The position numbers and the translations under genes are program-made. This document shows positions 35,601-50,600 of a stretch of DNA of 64,000 nucleotides, piece by piece (position 1 is the stretch's first letter; every line of letters starts with the position of its first letter). Source of the DNA: Odontesthes bonariensis (lineage: Eukaryota > Chordata > Actinopteri > Atheriniformes > Atherinopsidae); NCBI RefSeq assembly GCF_027942865.1, contig NC_134528.1, positions 12,106,086-12,170,085 of the forward strand. Direction: 5' to 3'. The notes under the pieces are model-generated. The model saw only the letters and a list, made by a program, of their open reading frames with translations. It was not told the DNA's origin and did not search any database.

Positions 35601-38600
35601 TACCTTCTCGTAGTTGGCAAAACCTCCCATGACAGCTGGGTCCACGATCCCATTCAACAGCATGGAGAGGGGATTGATGGGAAGGTTGGGATCACTGAGA
35701 TGCCTCTGCACCATGCTGCTGATCTTGTCATTAGTCAGCTGCATCGTTTCCATGGCATTTTCAAGTGGACTGATCTCTTCCTGTGCAGAACAATAAGGAA
35801 AGGGGGAATCATCTTAATCTTAACACTTATTCACCTGTTTCTGTGTATTTCTACAAACATCATAACCGTCTCTGTGATCCAAACAATAAAATGTTGTGTT
35901 CACCAACAAGGGAAAGGTTAACAGAAGATGGATCCTTAACTATACTGCTAAACAAAGAAGCAACAAATAATTTCTGTCTGTGTCTGTCTGCCCATGCAAC
36001 TGCATAATGAAGATGGATGTCATGTTGGTGCAAGGGAACATCATTTCCCAAGTCAACATAATGTGATTGGCAATTCTGAGTAAAGACTATTAAAATACTT
36101 GGCAATTATGCTGTTAATTCTACTACTGTATGAAAGCAAATTCCAACTCAAATCCATGCATCTCCACATTGGGATAATCTCATTACTTGGATAGACGGGG
36201 AATAATAAAATCACCTCCTTGTAGTAAGGTTTTAGAAGAAACATGAGTGGCTTGTTGAGCAAATGTCAGATTTAGACCCCTGCCAAGATAAGTAAAGATG
36301 CTGTGCCAGGAAGACAAATCTCCAATCTGTGTCGGTATGTCTCAGGCCAGCTTGATATAAAGAATTGTCAGATGGAGGGATTAGGCTTGGTGAATCTCAG
36401 CCTAGTCATTACGCTTTAAATAGAGAGTCCGACCTTGGGGACCTAGCCTTTCCCTTGCTCATCTGGAGGCCAAGCTGCTGCTTACAGTATGTTCCAGTCC
36501 AGCCTGAAGGAAGAGGTGTCTACTCTGAATCATTATGATGCTGGAGCTAGAGCCCACAACATGGAGCCAGGAGTTTGGGGGTACGAGGGAAGTAATAAAG
36601 TTTTGATTGTGCTAAAGATGAGGCAACCTGAGGTACCACTGTCTAAGCTGCCTGGTGTATGAATGTCACGTGCTGCTATTTGACGACTGAAAGCAGAGAC
36701 TGTCGTAAAACCGCTTTGTGTGGAGGTGGCCGTTATTTAAGGCTTTTAACCAGCACAGACACAAAGGAGACAAATCAAAGAAACAAATAAGAGTAAGTGA
36801 TTTTAGAATACTTACGTCAGGCTAATCAGACAAAGTAGAGCATTTGTATTGGGGAAAACTAAGGACGCAACAAAAAACCTGTTCTCCAATTTATGTCACT
36901 GTAGTGTCATTTCTTCACACTCCCTTCTCTGCCAGACATCTCAGGCCAAAATTGGGACAAAGGACCAGCATTTTAAATAATCAAAAGGGAGTGGAATGGA
37001 AGCAATCTTAATGCAGGTCGAGTTGGATGTAGGCGAAATGAGACCATTCCAAGTTCTTCAGTGACCACTTAAGTCATAGGCTGCAGCCAGACCTTATTAC
37101 CATAGGGTTTTCAATTCAGCAATCCAGGTAATTCAACAGAAAATCAACAGTGACTGAGGGTCTGAGTGGTCCTTTAGTTGTATTTGTGCTGTGGAGCTAT
37201 TTCCAGTGGAAACAGCGGTATTTGGTAAATCAATGGGGGCCATTTGGGAAAGGAAGAATGTGCCCTGTCGTTAGACTGGCGGAGTGGCACGCGACTTGTC
37301 TATGCTGCTTAAGTGGACTAATCATATCGATTGACTTTGAGCGAGCCTGCAGATCCTCATCTGATTAGGAGTCCTGCTTGGCATAGAGCCCCTTCATACT
37401 CACTGTGGAGACTGACTTGACTTCAAACCAGCGCAGGATGCCAGGAAGCTTGTATGCTGTTGTGTATGTGGTCCTCTCAATCCACATGTTCTGGAGACAA
37501 AATGACAGAATCACGTATCAGGAACTATCTAAGAGGAGTGGGCAATTAAAAGCGAGAAAGACGCATCTATTTTTACAACAAAATAATGCGTTGTACTGCA
37601 CTAAATTCACAATTTAAGACTGTTGTTGCATCAATTACATTAAGGTGATGTAACAGCTGTTCACCTGAAGCCCATTAAAGGCGAGTCTGAAAGTGGGTCT
37701 TATTTTGCAATAAGGCCCGCTTTGACACAACCTCCAAAAAACGGATCCTCTTAAATATATCATGTTTCTCAAAAAGAATACCCACAGGAGATGGTCTCCC
37801 TTGCTAGAAATACTGAACATGTCTTCCTTCTATTATTGATGAGTAAAAAAAAAAAAAAGAGAGATGATGAATTAAAAAGATTTGTGCATATTGACAAGTA
37901 AGTAGATTTAACAGAGATGTAATATGTCTATTATTAGATATCCATCACCCCTCTGTCGGGACAGATACCAATCAGTGAGACAACAGGACCAAGTCTCACA
38001 TGAGTTCAGTGCATCCTCCTGCTCTGCTGAATTGATGCCAAAGTAAACACACAGAAGAAAGTGCGAATGGATTTAATTTGTCTTCTTGTCACCGTTACCA
38101 GGATACTAAAAGTGCACAAATCATAATTCATTTGATGTTCTAAAAATCACGACTTGTCAGTAACAGGCCTTTTATGGGCCAATAGATTTGGATCACTGTC
38201 AACCATTTCATTCTGTCTGCAACTACAACTTTCCACAAGATAAAAAGAAAAGAAAATAGAATCCTCTGAATATCTCATCCTCCATGTCAAGTGTCAATTT
38301 AAATGAGAGCTCAACTGATTTATTGTGCTGCAAACGACTAAAAGTATGTGTGAAGCCTAAATTTGAGATAATAATCAAATGATGAGCAACAATAAAAAGA
38401 GTCTGTAGAGAGTGAGACGAACAAATATTTTATACAAACAGACAACAATTACTCCACTGACAAGCAAGATCCAGCTGGGAATTCTATAGATAAGTGGTCA
38501 ACTGGCATGGGCTTCCCAGTGCCCAATGCTGCTTATGTAAAGACCAGCGAGGTCAACGACTTCTAAAAATGCTAATTTCATGCTTTTTGTTGTCGTTTAA

Positions 38601-41600
38601 AAATGTTAAAGCACAACGGTTAATGAAATTACAAAAAAATAAATAAAAAGAACATGTTTTTAACACTGTAACACCTGAACTGTGTCTGCTTGATATTCTG
38701 TCTGGATTAAAGGAATAAACTAGATTGTTCTGCAGTGTCCACGTTGACGAGGCTGCCTGAAATGGAGATGTGACTGCCTTCATTTTTTTGTTAGCGTGCT
38801 TCCTAAAATAACGGGTAGATGATTCAGTTGATTCACTTTGTGTTTAATGCACGAAATATGTTAAGTCTGTAGGAAAGTCCACATGGTGACATCAAATGGT
38901 GCTGCTCAAGGTTGTCCACCTGGCAACTTTCACATCACATGAATGTCACCATCTCTTGGTGATTACTCAGCAAAATAGTACACAGTGGAAGTTATTTCTA
39001 AAATGATGGTTTTTGTTGCCACTAAAATCTTCCCACACACTTACAAGCTAAAATGTCTTATGGTTTACTTTAGTTCAAAACCAAGCTTGATGAAAAAAAG
39101 AAAAATACCCCATGAGGACGACAAAAAAAAGACAGGAATTACCGCAAACTCGTTGTCAGGGTCCTTCTCTCCCTTCCTCACTGGCCTGGAATACTGGAAT
39201 TTATGGACTTCATTTACCATATAGAAGCTGGGGAGGGAGAGAATTCGTGCCAGAGTAAATTAAAACTGTTACTGGCAATCTACAGCTTGATTGATACAGG
39301 TTGATTGCTTTGCTTCAGGTCAAACACAGGACAAACCCCCTCCAGGCAAGCTCTGGCCTGGAACTATGGTATTTAGCATGTTGGTTTCCATCTGAGGAAT
39401 GAACTCATCTACACAGTAAATGAATTAATTTTTGGGTCACACACATCACTGGCAACCCCCAGATTTAGCTATACATGTCAGACATGCAGATAAGCTGCAG
39501 CATATGCAACAGAAGCATGTGACTACCAAGGATGAACTTTGCCAGATCGGGTTAATAGACTTTTCACAGGAGGAAAATGATGGTGTCACATTGTGGTGGA
39601 GGATCACATGCCTGGGAGCATACATGAGGACGAAAACAGCGACAGATTTTCACTCTCATGTGGAAATGAGTGCCGAGCAATAATTCTCACACGTCCCTAA
39701 AATCATACCATACATTTCTAAAGCATGATGACTGCATTAGCAAATAATTACAAATAAACAAGAGACAAATCAGTGTTATTCCTAAGCCAATGCCCCTTTA
39801 CATTTAAAGCAACGAGGCTGTGCATATCATTTTTTTCTAATTAACAAACATTTTGTGACAATCAAACCACAAAGAAAAGCTCTGCTCAGGTGTTACTGTC
39901 ACTGGAGCCTTCTATGTTACACTGACATTAACATGTTCTCCTCTGTGGATACTTACAAAGGGCAGCGCACAATTTGAACATGAAACCCCCTAGAAAATTA
40001 GCTAAGAATGTGTGGGATTAACAAAAATAAATAAATCCACTGAACTTCAGATCTAATAAACAGGCTAATACAGAAACAGTAAATAAGATGTGCTACCCTA
40101 ATTAAGCATTTTACATGACATGAGCCGGCAGACTACAGATGATGGAGTAGTATGGTCTCGCAGAGCAAGGTCAGAATGGGCTGTGCTCTGCCTGCTGCTG
40201 TGACCCTTTGGCTAAAATGGATCAGTCTCATTGCTATGCACCGCTGATATCTTCACTGAATGAGAGAATAAATGAGAGAAAACAGAGAGAAGGGACAGAG
40301 AGACAACTGGGACCAGCACGGTGAAAGTGAGAGATGGAAACGAAATTGGCAGCAAAAGGGATGGGCAGTTGGTGTGCAATTCTCTAAACACGTCTCTCTG
40401 AACTAGGACATTAACAGAGTTACATATTCCATTCAGGCACAGCTGGCAAACAAGCCAACAGGCAGCTGAAAGGATCAGTGCAGCAGGAAGAGACCAGTGC
40501 TGCAGGCTTGTGATAACATCAGTGCCCAGGTATATTTGCCTAAAGGTTTTTCCAAGTAAACGCCTTCTTTTAATTATGTCCATTGATGCGTTGGGTGGCA
40601 TATCAAAGTGAATTTACACAGCTGAGTGGTGCAGTGCCCGGCTGGCATACAGACAAGTGAGCGCAGGGTCCCACTGTTTGCTGTGGCCCCGATACTCGAC
40701 ACAAAGCTATTAATGATGGCAGAGAAACAATGTCATACTTGGCACAGTGACTAATAGCAGATGGCTGGTGGAAAGTTAATAACCACTACAACATTAAGAA
40801 GGTCAACCAGGATTTGTTCTACACAGACCCACATTAAAATCAAGATTTAATCACCTTCACTACAGCGGTCCGGTGCATTTTCTGTGCACATCACACAGAA
40901 AATGCTAAGGCACTTTTAGCACGTCATCACAAGCTCTATCAACTGTTTGACTGACTGGGGAAAGCAAATTAGGTATTGGCAGATTGAAATACATGCTGTG
41001 TGACTTTGAGTTACACGCTCTGCAAGTGTGAAGAGGTGAATGTGAGTCAAGTGTCCTGCTTACCTGACTATTTGCTCAGACACAGGCTTGTTTTGAAACT
41101 TGGCAGGCAGGTTTAGGATGGGTTTCACTGTGAAACACTGAATATCTTGAGCAGAAATGTCAAGGAAATAAACTGACTGCTGAACTCACATCAATGAAAC
41201 AGAATGACAGGACTAGATGATAACTCAATGCAACAGTAGCTCAATGTTCAATGAAATCAGATTTTAAATAGGATTACATTGTTGGCGATGTAATTTCAAA
41301 AAAGAAAAATACATTAAGAGGTTAACATGATTTGTTTCAAGGAAGCATTTGTGGGATGCCATTCTCAGAAATAAATGTGCAGGACTGTGCAGCCACCTCT
41401 CATTTCTTTAGATACTGCTTGAAAAGCAGGTAAAGGTGAAGCGATTTATCAAAACGTGAGCAAACGGAAATGTAAATGTTGTACATAAGGACAGAATAGA
41501 GTTTTTACTTATATCAATATATGAATCATCCTTGGTACGTTTCCCTGCAATTTTTTTTAAGTAGTCTTCAGGAATAGTTCTCCAGGCTTCCTGAAGAACA

Positions 41601-44600
41601 TCCCAAAGCCCTTCTTTGGATATCGGCTGCCTTTTGTTCCGTTCTGTCGAGATGATCCCACACTGCTTTAGTAATGTGGCTCCGGGAAGCATTCATCCCT
41701 CCATAAGACCTGTTGCCACTGATTTTCAGTGCAGGTCTTGTGTCATTTGGCATACTTCAGCCCAGCCCAGCCCCCCCCAGAAATAAGGACATCACTTTCA
41801 GATACTGTCCATCTGCTGTAGTTAGCTTTCTGGCATTCTCATTCTTTTCTTTTCTTTTTTTAAAGGGACAAACTGCTCACCATGCTGAAATATGACAAGT
41901 TTTTGATTAAAAACTGAGAATCATCTTGATGGACCAATAATATTTACATGCCTGTTAAAACTGTGACATTTTTGGTATTTGCCATGGGTACAACTGAAGA
42001 AATGGGAATAAACTATATTTCTTTGTGACAGGCTGTTAATAACAAAGTGCCAAAGCATTACATTTAAACTGGTTATTTGCCTAACAGAAAACATTGGTTC
42101 ATTCCTTGAGTTAGGTGCTTCTTTTATAATGATACATAGGTTAGCGTTAAGTGACTCAACAAACGAGAAAGCATTTTCCTCTGAAAATGGTCAAATACAG
42201 GACTGAAAGGACTTGTATGGAAAGGACTGAAAAAGCAGCTAAAAACAACAACAACAAAAAAATGACTTTGAAAGACCTTCAGAAAGCCTGGAGAACTATT
42301 GATCAAGACCACTTTAAAAGATTACAAGAAAGTCTGGCTCATTGGAAACAATTAGAGGGAAATTAGGTGTGGCTAAAGACTCTACGCAGAGGTGACTATC
42401 AACTAGTGAAAATTATATCAACATTAACCACGTCTCTCAGAGCATCTGAATGGATCATCAACATGTGGAAATAAGAATAAAATACAATCAAGGCGGTTTC
42501 TTTTTGCTCATGCAACTGAAAAATAAACCTAAAATATAGTAACTGAAACGAACAGTTTAATGTGACTTAGTGATATTGAGCTGAGGATACATTGGCCAGA
42601 GGAGCACTTTGTCTCTTCGCTGGGCGGTGTGGTGGTCTTCATCTTCTCCGCGTTGGGAAACTGGGTGAGGAGTCGTGCTTCAAAATCCTCCCTGCGCTCA
42701 TACTCCTTCCCACGATAGATGAACATTTTGTTCTGAAGGGCAAGGAAGAAAACATTGAGACCTTGAGGGTGTATAGGAAGACAGGCTCATTAACTGCACA
42801 CATTATGTGCATATAAGGTACACTGTGCATAGTTTATGAATATGTACTAGGCACAGTGATAAGTATTGACAGCGCACATACAGCACTATCTCAGAGGATT
42901 TACAAGGAGTACTTCTAGAGGCTGGAAGTGTTATTCAAGGATGATGGTAAAAAGCGACCAAATGAGACAATGACAAAATATCCACATTAAAAGGTGTTTT
43001 TGATTTGTAAATCTACTTGGCCTGGTGCTGTGGCTGGGTTAAAACACATTATCATAATCTCCACATTAAACACTTGGAAATTGAGGTGATAGAAAGTTCT
43101 AGGCCCCGATTCAGTGAGGCAAGGACTTTTCTTTTAGGTAAATGATAGACTTCAAATGGCCTGAAACACTTTCTTTCACAAACTCTCACTATTTATAGCT
43201 ACGAATGAAGCTGCCTTAAAAAAAAAAAAAGAAGCAATGTTTAAAATATTTTGCCAGGTGTAGTAATATCAATGAGCCCTCATCGCTCATTGCCTCACTG
43301 AAAAAGATTTCAAAGTGGAATAATTTAGCATTTTAAACTGAGACCATTATTGCCTCACCTGTTGTTTTCATGTCAAAAATTGCAGAGGAAGTTACGACAC
43401 AAAAACCTCATTGATGATGGGAGAAAAATGATATTTCTCAAGAGAGCACTCACAATAAGGTAAATATGATCTACCAAACGGCAAAGCAAAAATGAAAGAC
43501 TTGGGAGCAAATGAACCTTAAAATGTATTGAAGAAGAGAAGAATCGAAGTTCTAAATAATGTTAAGAGTGTGTTGAAGGATGAGGAGAAAACCAAAGTCA
43601 ACATTTTAGGGAAACTTTCTGCAGAAGGTTTAAATATACATATATATATATATATATATTTGTGTACAACCAATTTTATTTACAAGAAACCTGTTTTGTG
43701 CACCTTGCCCAAGGATCCTGCCTTGGGAGGACAGTAATCATTCAGTAACATTTGCCTCTTTCATTATAAAATCATGACAGCACAAAAGCTCACTGAGGAA
43801 GCCCTGTGCTCATGCACAGCACATGTCTCAACTCCCAATTTAATTAAATTAATTGCAGCCGTGATGTATGCCTAGGGCCATTTTCAAATTTGCTTTGATT
43901 GACAAGTTGGCAAAAGCACTATGATTTCCACAGTCATCGTTCTCATTAGCCTGACAAAAAAAAACTGCTGCAGTTTTTGACTGGTGGTCAACTGTGGGAT
44001 GTCTGACATTTTTTCTTTAAATATTTTAAATCTGATTGAGGATACCTAATGTTTTATCAGGGCTGGATATTCTATGCTCGTTCACAGGAAGACCGTATGG
44101 AAGCTGCTGTACAGATTATGCACACAGTCACCTCAGCGCCATGATTCTCATTTGACCCTCAACCTGCACTGGCTGCTTCTGAACTGGTCATTGAGACAGC
44201 AATTTATGCGCAAATATTTTTTTCCTTCTTGACTGGCAGGTGAAAAGGCCATTTCATACATTACAGAGACAAAGATGAAACCATAAAAGTTTAATGTCAT
44301 CAAGTCAAAATAAATGCATGTCAGAATACACGGGTCTTTTAGAGGCCTTGCAGATAGAGGAAAATGTAACATATGACTACAGGAGGATGGATATATCCAT
44401 CAATCTATGGCACAATCAGCTAACTAACACAGAGACTGATGAAAAGATTTTGTTTTATTACACAAGAGTAAATTATAGGAGGAGTGCTCCTAAAACCATG
44501 AGAGGGAACATTCCTTCATCTGCCTGAGTGTGCTAAGGGGTTTGCCTGAGTAACATTTTCAAAGATAAAACATGACAGCCCCTGTCCAGCGTCTCTGAAT

Positions 44601-47600
44601 GCAGTGTCTTAGGCTGCATATTTCATAGCAACTTTCACACACCCGGAACTGCTCCATGGGATGGGGTGTCACAGGAAACCCAATCCAGGGATTGAGTAAA
44701 TGTGCGGTTTGATGAGAGCAGAAATGAAGGGTGAGTAAATATCCTAACAGGATTTAAAATGAAACAACGAATTAAGACAAACATTATGCGCTTATAGTTA
44801 TTTGTTTAGCATATAATGGAAGAAATTAACACTTTCAAAAGTCACACAAAGGTCCCTATGGAAAGAAACAAAAGAAAATTGGAAGTATTTAAAAAAAAAA
44901 GAAAAAGAAAAAAAGAGATAATGGGGGTCAATTGCCTGGCTGCATCTGAAGTTCTAAAGCAAATTATGATATCTAGGACATTTTACAATTAGCAAATACC
45001 CCAGGTTCCAACTATATCAAGAACTAATAAATCATAAGCAGCTGAATTAAGCACTCTTGCATAAAATCAATTTGTGAGGGGGGTGGATACAAAACGCCTT
45101 TATAAGAATATTGATTTTCTCACATAACGGACTTTTCCCTCGGGCCACTGCAACACAAACAGCATGATTGAAAACCCTATATTTGTCATAATTAGTAACC
45201 CATACCTGAATACTTCCTTATGTACTCACAAGAAAATCTTTTTACATGATCATAAAACGCAGCACCAGGGCGAACAAATTCAAAACTGTTCACCAGGACA
45301 ACGTAATGTCTTCCCAGACTACTGACTGGGACTCTGTTCAGATAAAATGTCCCATTTGGCTGTAATCTTGACATTCACTAAGTAAGAAAATATATACTGC
45401 TAAGGGACAGTGATGTAAAAATGGGTTGCAAAAAAGACAAGCATTTTACTGGTCTGAGTAATCATGACCAGTATTGACTGTTTATTGCCCCATAGAGGGT
45501 ATCTATCCAGTAGTATCCATGATAAGCTTAGAGGTCAGCAGGATATAAAGGGAAATCAAAGCATAGTTACAAAACACAAATGGATAAATGTCCCAATAAC
45601 AGAAAAAAAAATGGAGCGGAAAAAGTCAAATAAGGATGAAAAACCTCAACATCTTGCCAAATGCTTTAAGTTAACAAAAATATACAAAAACAACCCGATT
45701 AAGCACCACTGTCAGGGAAAACCTTAATTTTACTTAAATGCAGTGACAACTAAGAGGCGGCGATATAAAATGAAAATGTGGTGCAAAGCCTGGAGAGAGG
45801 CTGACTGTTATACTAGGCAGAGTTGGCTGGTAAAGAGGACGAGTAACACAACAATAGTGCAGACGCCATAGTGGTGTGCAAGCTAGGGGAAAATTAAGGG
45901 CCGATCCAGACAAAAATGGCCAGGATTAAATTTTGTTCCTGGTCCAACTCTGCACCCCTTTCTGTCTGAAAGGCATGAGTATGGCTGTAATAAATATACA
46001 GTTTTAGAAGAAGATTATTTGTCATACAAATAAATATCATTCATGAATTAATTGTCTTTTTTTCACAACTTATCCTGCTACTATACTAAACGCCTACCAA
46101 TTATCTAATAAATCATCTAACCTTACAATAAAGAACAACAGGCATTAATTGCAAATTAATAGAAGAACATAAGAATTAAATATACACGTCTACAAAAATA
46201 AATCAATTGGACATGGCAGATGTGCAATTTCGACAGCAGAGGACAAAAGTGCAATATTGAAATGAATAAAATCTACCATCAGTCAACTCTATTAAATGGT
46301 AGAAAACAGTAAGGAAGTATGACCTTTTGTCAGTTTTACCCGGCTGCTTTTTAAATAAGTGAATGAAGATGATTGTGCAAACATGATCACGATTATCTCA
46401 AGTAATTGTGGTTACATGATAAACATAATCGTTGTGACAGGCATGAGGAAAGCCCCGGTCTAAGAAGAGAAAGATGAATTAGAAAAGGTAAATTAGGTGC
46501 ATTTCCCACAGGGAAATACAGCCTGGTATCCCCATGCCCTGGTTATTTGGGCAAGGTCAGTCCACTGGAAAAAGAATAGAGAGGTCCAAACTGTCCTGAA
46601 AGGCTGGTTAAGGAGCCAGTCAGATTAGACCAGCATAGCTTCCCCCGTCTGTAATAGAGTTTCTGCCCTGACAGATAAAAGAGGTTAGAGGGGGCACATG
46701 GAGATCGGAAAGAAGCAAAAGACCCCAGTGAAAGGTCTGTCATTCAAAATAGAGTGAAAAGGGAACGGTCAGGATCATCGCTTTGGGGGCTATTCAGTGT
46801 GCTGTGAGAAAATGAATTCCTCAAAGAGAAGAAGAAAACAACACCTTCAATGATGTGCCAGCTGACAGCCTAAAAACAGCTCTAACAAGAACACATAACA
46901 AAAAGATTTAAAAAAAAAAAAAAAAGAAAGCCTGTCAGCACTGCAGCAATTCATCTTCCGACAAAGAAAAAGCTCTGGCTGAAAATTTGACCCTATTTTT
47001 ATATATATAGCCTATATGTTTATCACACAAAAGCCTATATGGACATACTTGATTAATGATTTCTCAGTTGCATCTACTGCTCATATTTCTAAAAATCAAA
47101 GGTCAATTTAGAAATCAACATGGCTTTTTCCGATGGTGCAACCACTTTCAAAAACATCTGGAGTTCCGGTTATATCCAAACAAGTGTGGTCTTGAAAAAA
47201 AAGAAGCAATTTACAATGTGACCGAATCACTTCCTCTCACTTTGTATTGGGTGTGCAGCTTGGCTGTGTAGGTGGTGATAGGATGCATTGCGATGCAGGA
47301 CATGCCTTTAGTGTGGAGTTAATGGTGTTGAGCTCAAGTTCAAGTGATGGAATTAAAGACGCGCGATCAGCTTTTTCACTGGACAAATAAGATCGAGCTG
47401 TTTTTATGGGCCTTCATTTGGGCTGATTTAAGAAACCCTTCTGGAAGGGTCAACTGGCAAACAGTTTGTAAAATGCTGAAAAAAGGCTTAATCCAAATGT
47501 AAAAGATGAAAAGCAATATGAAAAGGGATACAATGTAAATGAGACTTTAAGCTACAGACAGGAAATAAATGATTATAGATTTCTTTCAGATTTTTTAATC

Positions 47601-50600
47601 AAAGTCAGACTTTCTTACTTAAATCAGAATTCTGTATCTCCCCGGCAACCTACTCGTGAGACAGCTCCTTGTGATTTAGTTTTAAGTTTAAAGATTTAGT
47701 TTTCTGTGAGTAAGTGAGAACCAGATCATGTGGGATGTTAAAAAAAAAAGTGATTCCTGCAACAACAGCTAAAACATGTGGGATTGAAAAGTGTAAAACA
47801 TTAAACGGTACATACAGACTGAGGCTGGGAAATGTTATACTGATCTGAGTACTCACACGTAGAAAGGAGGGGAACCCATTTCCATAATAGCCCACAGCAA
47901 AGTAGTCTGGTTTGGGCCGGATGACCTTCACTATGTTCTCATAGAACTGGGCCTGTTTCCGCTGTTGAGAGATAAAATGGAAAATTTAAGCAGCCTGGAA
48001 AACGTTTACATTTTAACATTTGTATTAAGCTTATTGAAAATGTTGCCATCAAAACATAGTATGGTTTAATTGTGATTCCGTGTTTTTTTTTTTTCTTGTT
48101 GCTTCCTTTCTGGACAATTCTTTAACAAGTGGTTTTAATCTCAATGTGACTCTCAAAAGTAACATCTTGCTTCTTTTTTCCCTCTAAAAGAGCAGCATCT
48201 ACAGCTACCTTTCAACAGGACTAGGTCAGCACAACAACATTTTACTATTTGTTGTGTTAGCCTACGTAGCAGACTTGACCTTGTTCCAATTAGTTCTGCA
48301 AAAGCTTGTTCCCTAGTTAAACCAATGGCAACTCAAAAGTTTACCCAACACAGTTTATTTCTATTTTCTTCTCAGGCAAAAGTCTGAAAAGGGTTCTATG
48401 GGGGCAGTACTTGCTGTTGAAATACAAAAAGAAAAAGCCGCCCTAAAAGTCCCCACTAGCCCTTTGGTGGAAAATGGTCTTAAGATGGAGGGGCAGTCAG
48501 AGTTCACATGGTGCTACTGCAATTGCAATTCAACAACAAAATAATCTCACTTACCAAGGATGCACTAAGCTGCTCAAAGTCAAACATTTCATTCTCGTAC
48601 TGTTCAGCCAGTTCCTTGCTCAAAATGATTGCCTCCTCCCACATCTATTGAGTACACAGACAGTCAAAAGATGAATTAATCATGAAGATTAAAGCAGAGA
48701 TAAAGCACTCATTTCCTGCCAGCTGAATAACACAAATTCTATGCTAGCCTTTCACACGCAATAGTATTCAAACACAAGCTTTTCTGAAAATAAATTCTTC
48801 TCATCATGTCAACATTTTTCACTTTTTGTTGATTGAAACCACTAAACCCAGATGCCATCTACTTATTGCTTTTCCCTCGAGAGTCTTCCAGCACACTGGG
48901 GTGGTGTCATAGATACATGTGAACCACTCAAACCCGTTGAAAGGCTTCTGAGTGGCTTTCCGATCGTGTCGATTGGACTAAGCAGATCTGAGCCAGACTG
49001 GAGGTGCTCCAAGTCCAGATTACTGGTCAAATCAGTGTGCCATCAGTGAGAGTGGTGGTGACAACACCATCTGGGCCTGCTTGCAATCTGATTTCTGTCA
49101 TACTTCTAGAAACTGTCCTCAGTTGAAACCCTGGTCCCTGGAGTGTTGATGTATTCTTCTAGCCACTGTAACTCTTCAGTATCAGTCTGATGGGTTTGTA
49201 TGCATCCGTTCATCCAAGGGCCTTTCAAATAGTTGTCTCCCTGAGAATATTTTGCCGAGTTACAGTTGGCTCGAGAACCAAGAGTGGCGGCCGCCAACAC
49301 TGATGACACATGCAAACCCTTCAGACATCACACACAAGTGGCTATGGCCGCAGAACACATTCCAGGTTAAGCTTACAAGCTGAGAAACCTTTTTCTCTTC
49401 TAGAAAAAAATAAAAAAAATAAAATCTAAAGTATTTTGAAGAGTAGCTTACAATCAGCGCCGATGAAACGTAATATTTTCTCATTCTCAAGTGGCAAAGA
49501 TGGCATTCAAGTATGGCACTAATATGGTCTTAAAGTAAGAGAGAAAAAGCAAAGCTGGAAAGAGGAGTGAGGGGAAGGGATTTAACAAAGAAGGAGGTTA
49601 TTGAAAGGACAGCAAAGAATTGGAGTAATGCTTGTGTGATCAGATAAACATCTTTATCCATCTAAAGAAGAGAATTATTAACAATCCCTGTAAAAAAAAA
49701 AAAATGCCTGCTCTATCGTCACACGTGTGTATGGATGCCGATACATGTCTTACCTTGCCCTTGTCGAAGTAATTAACAATCTCTTGGAAGAGCTGGTCCT
49801 TAAGCTGTCCTTGAGTTGTGGCCTGGTAACCGTCTCTCTGGGTCAGGTGGGCTGCACATTGCTCATCTGACCACTACAGAGAACAATTTAACACGGGGTC
49901 AACACTGTGCAAAACAACGCAGAGCTAAAGACGGAAGGGTGACGAGAAATCAATCCCTGACTTATAGCCAATGCAAATGGGAGAAATTGATGTGTAATTC
50001 TTTTTAACGCTGTCCTACACATTGGCAGGCCAAGATGGAGACTTGAGACATGGTTAGTGATGCGCATATCAATACATATTGAATGGTTCAGGAAGCAACA
50101 AAGCAATGCATTTCTGTAGCCATTGCTCGAAGGGCTGCTTTGCGAAAACAGTTATTTCCATGTTGATTTATATTCACCAATCATGTTTTGCACTCCAGTG
50201 GTTTTCAATCAAAGTGATTTTTTTCTTTTTTTTTTCTTTTTTTATTATAGGAAATCTCAAATGTTTGCTCATTTCTGAGATATTTTATGACGCTAAGGGA
50301 AATTCAATCAAACTGCTGTTGGGTTTTTCATGTTGAGAAGGGCTTTTATCCGTTTTTGCAAATACAATCTACACATGCTGCTTTGGTATCTGGCACATGA
50401 GTCGTCACGACCCAGAACAGTGCACCAGTGGGCCTGCCTAGTCGAAAGCAATCCACCGAAGAAGAGCTAGGTGAGCAGATAAAGGCCTCACTCCTGCTTG
50501 TGCCAATATAAGCACTTAATCCTATTCAGAATATTTTTGATTTCCTACAAAAAACAACGGAATAGGAATATTTATGTGTTTGCTCTTTGAGCCACATTTG

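Larger units (their letters stand above)
41146..42590 (-). other. dock1: U12-type (minor spliceosome) intron of dock1
   Basis: The donor is GTATCCTC, matching the U12 consensus RTATCCTY. The branch site TTCCTTGAC at 41167-41159 matches the TTCCTTRAY consensus exactly, with the branch A 15 nt before the first exon base. The acceptor CTCAAG lacks a pyrimidine tract. Reading frame is kept across it. Confidence 0.88.

Noticed and set aside
40212..40601. 129-codon minus-strand open frame
   Set aside because: It is intronic, ends in a Ser/Leu/Phe-rich low-complexity stretch and has no recognisable domain. The dock1 protein is continuous without it.
45192..45374. 60-codon minus-strand frame of non-repetitive composition
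   Set aside because: It looks protein-like but matches nothing I know and is short enough to be chance or an old transposon fragment.
49106..49315. Minus-strand frame with [17 protein letters not shown]
   Set aside because: The composition is suggestive, but it lies in a dock1 intron with no splice logic and no recognised family. A repeat relic is possible.
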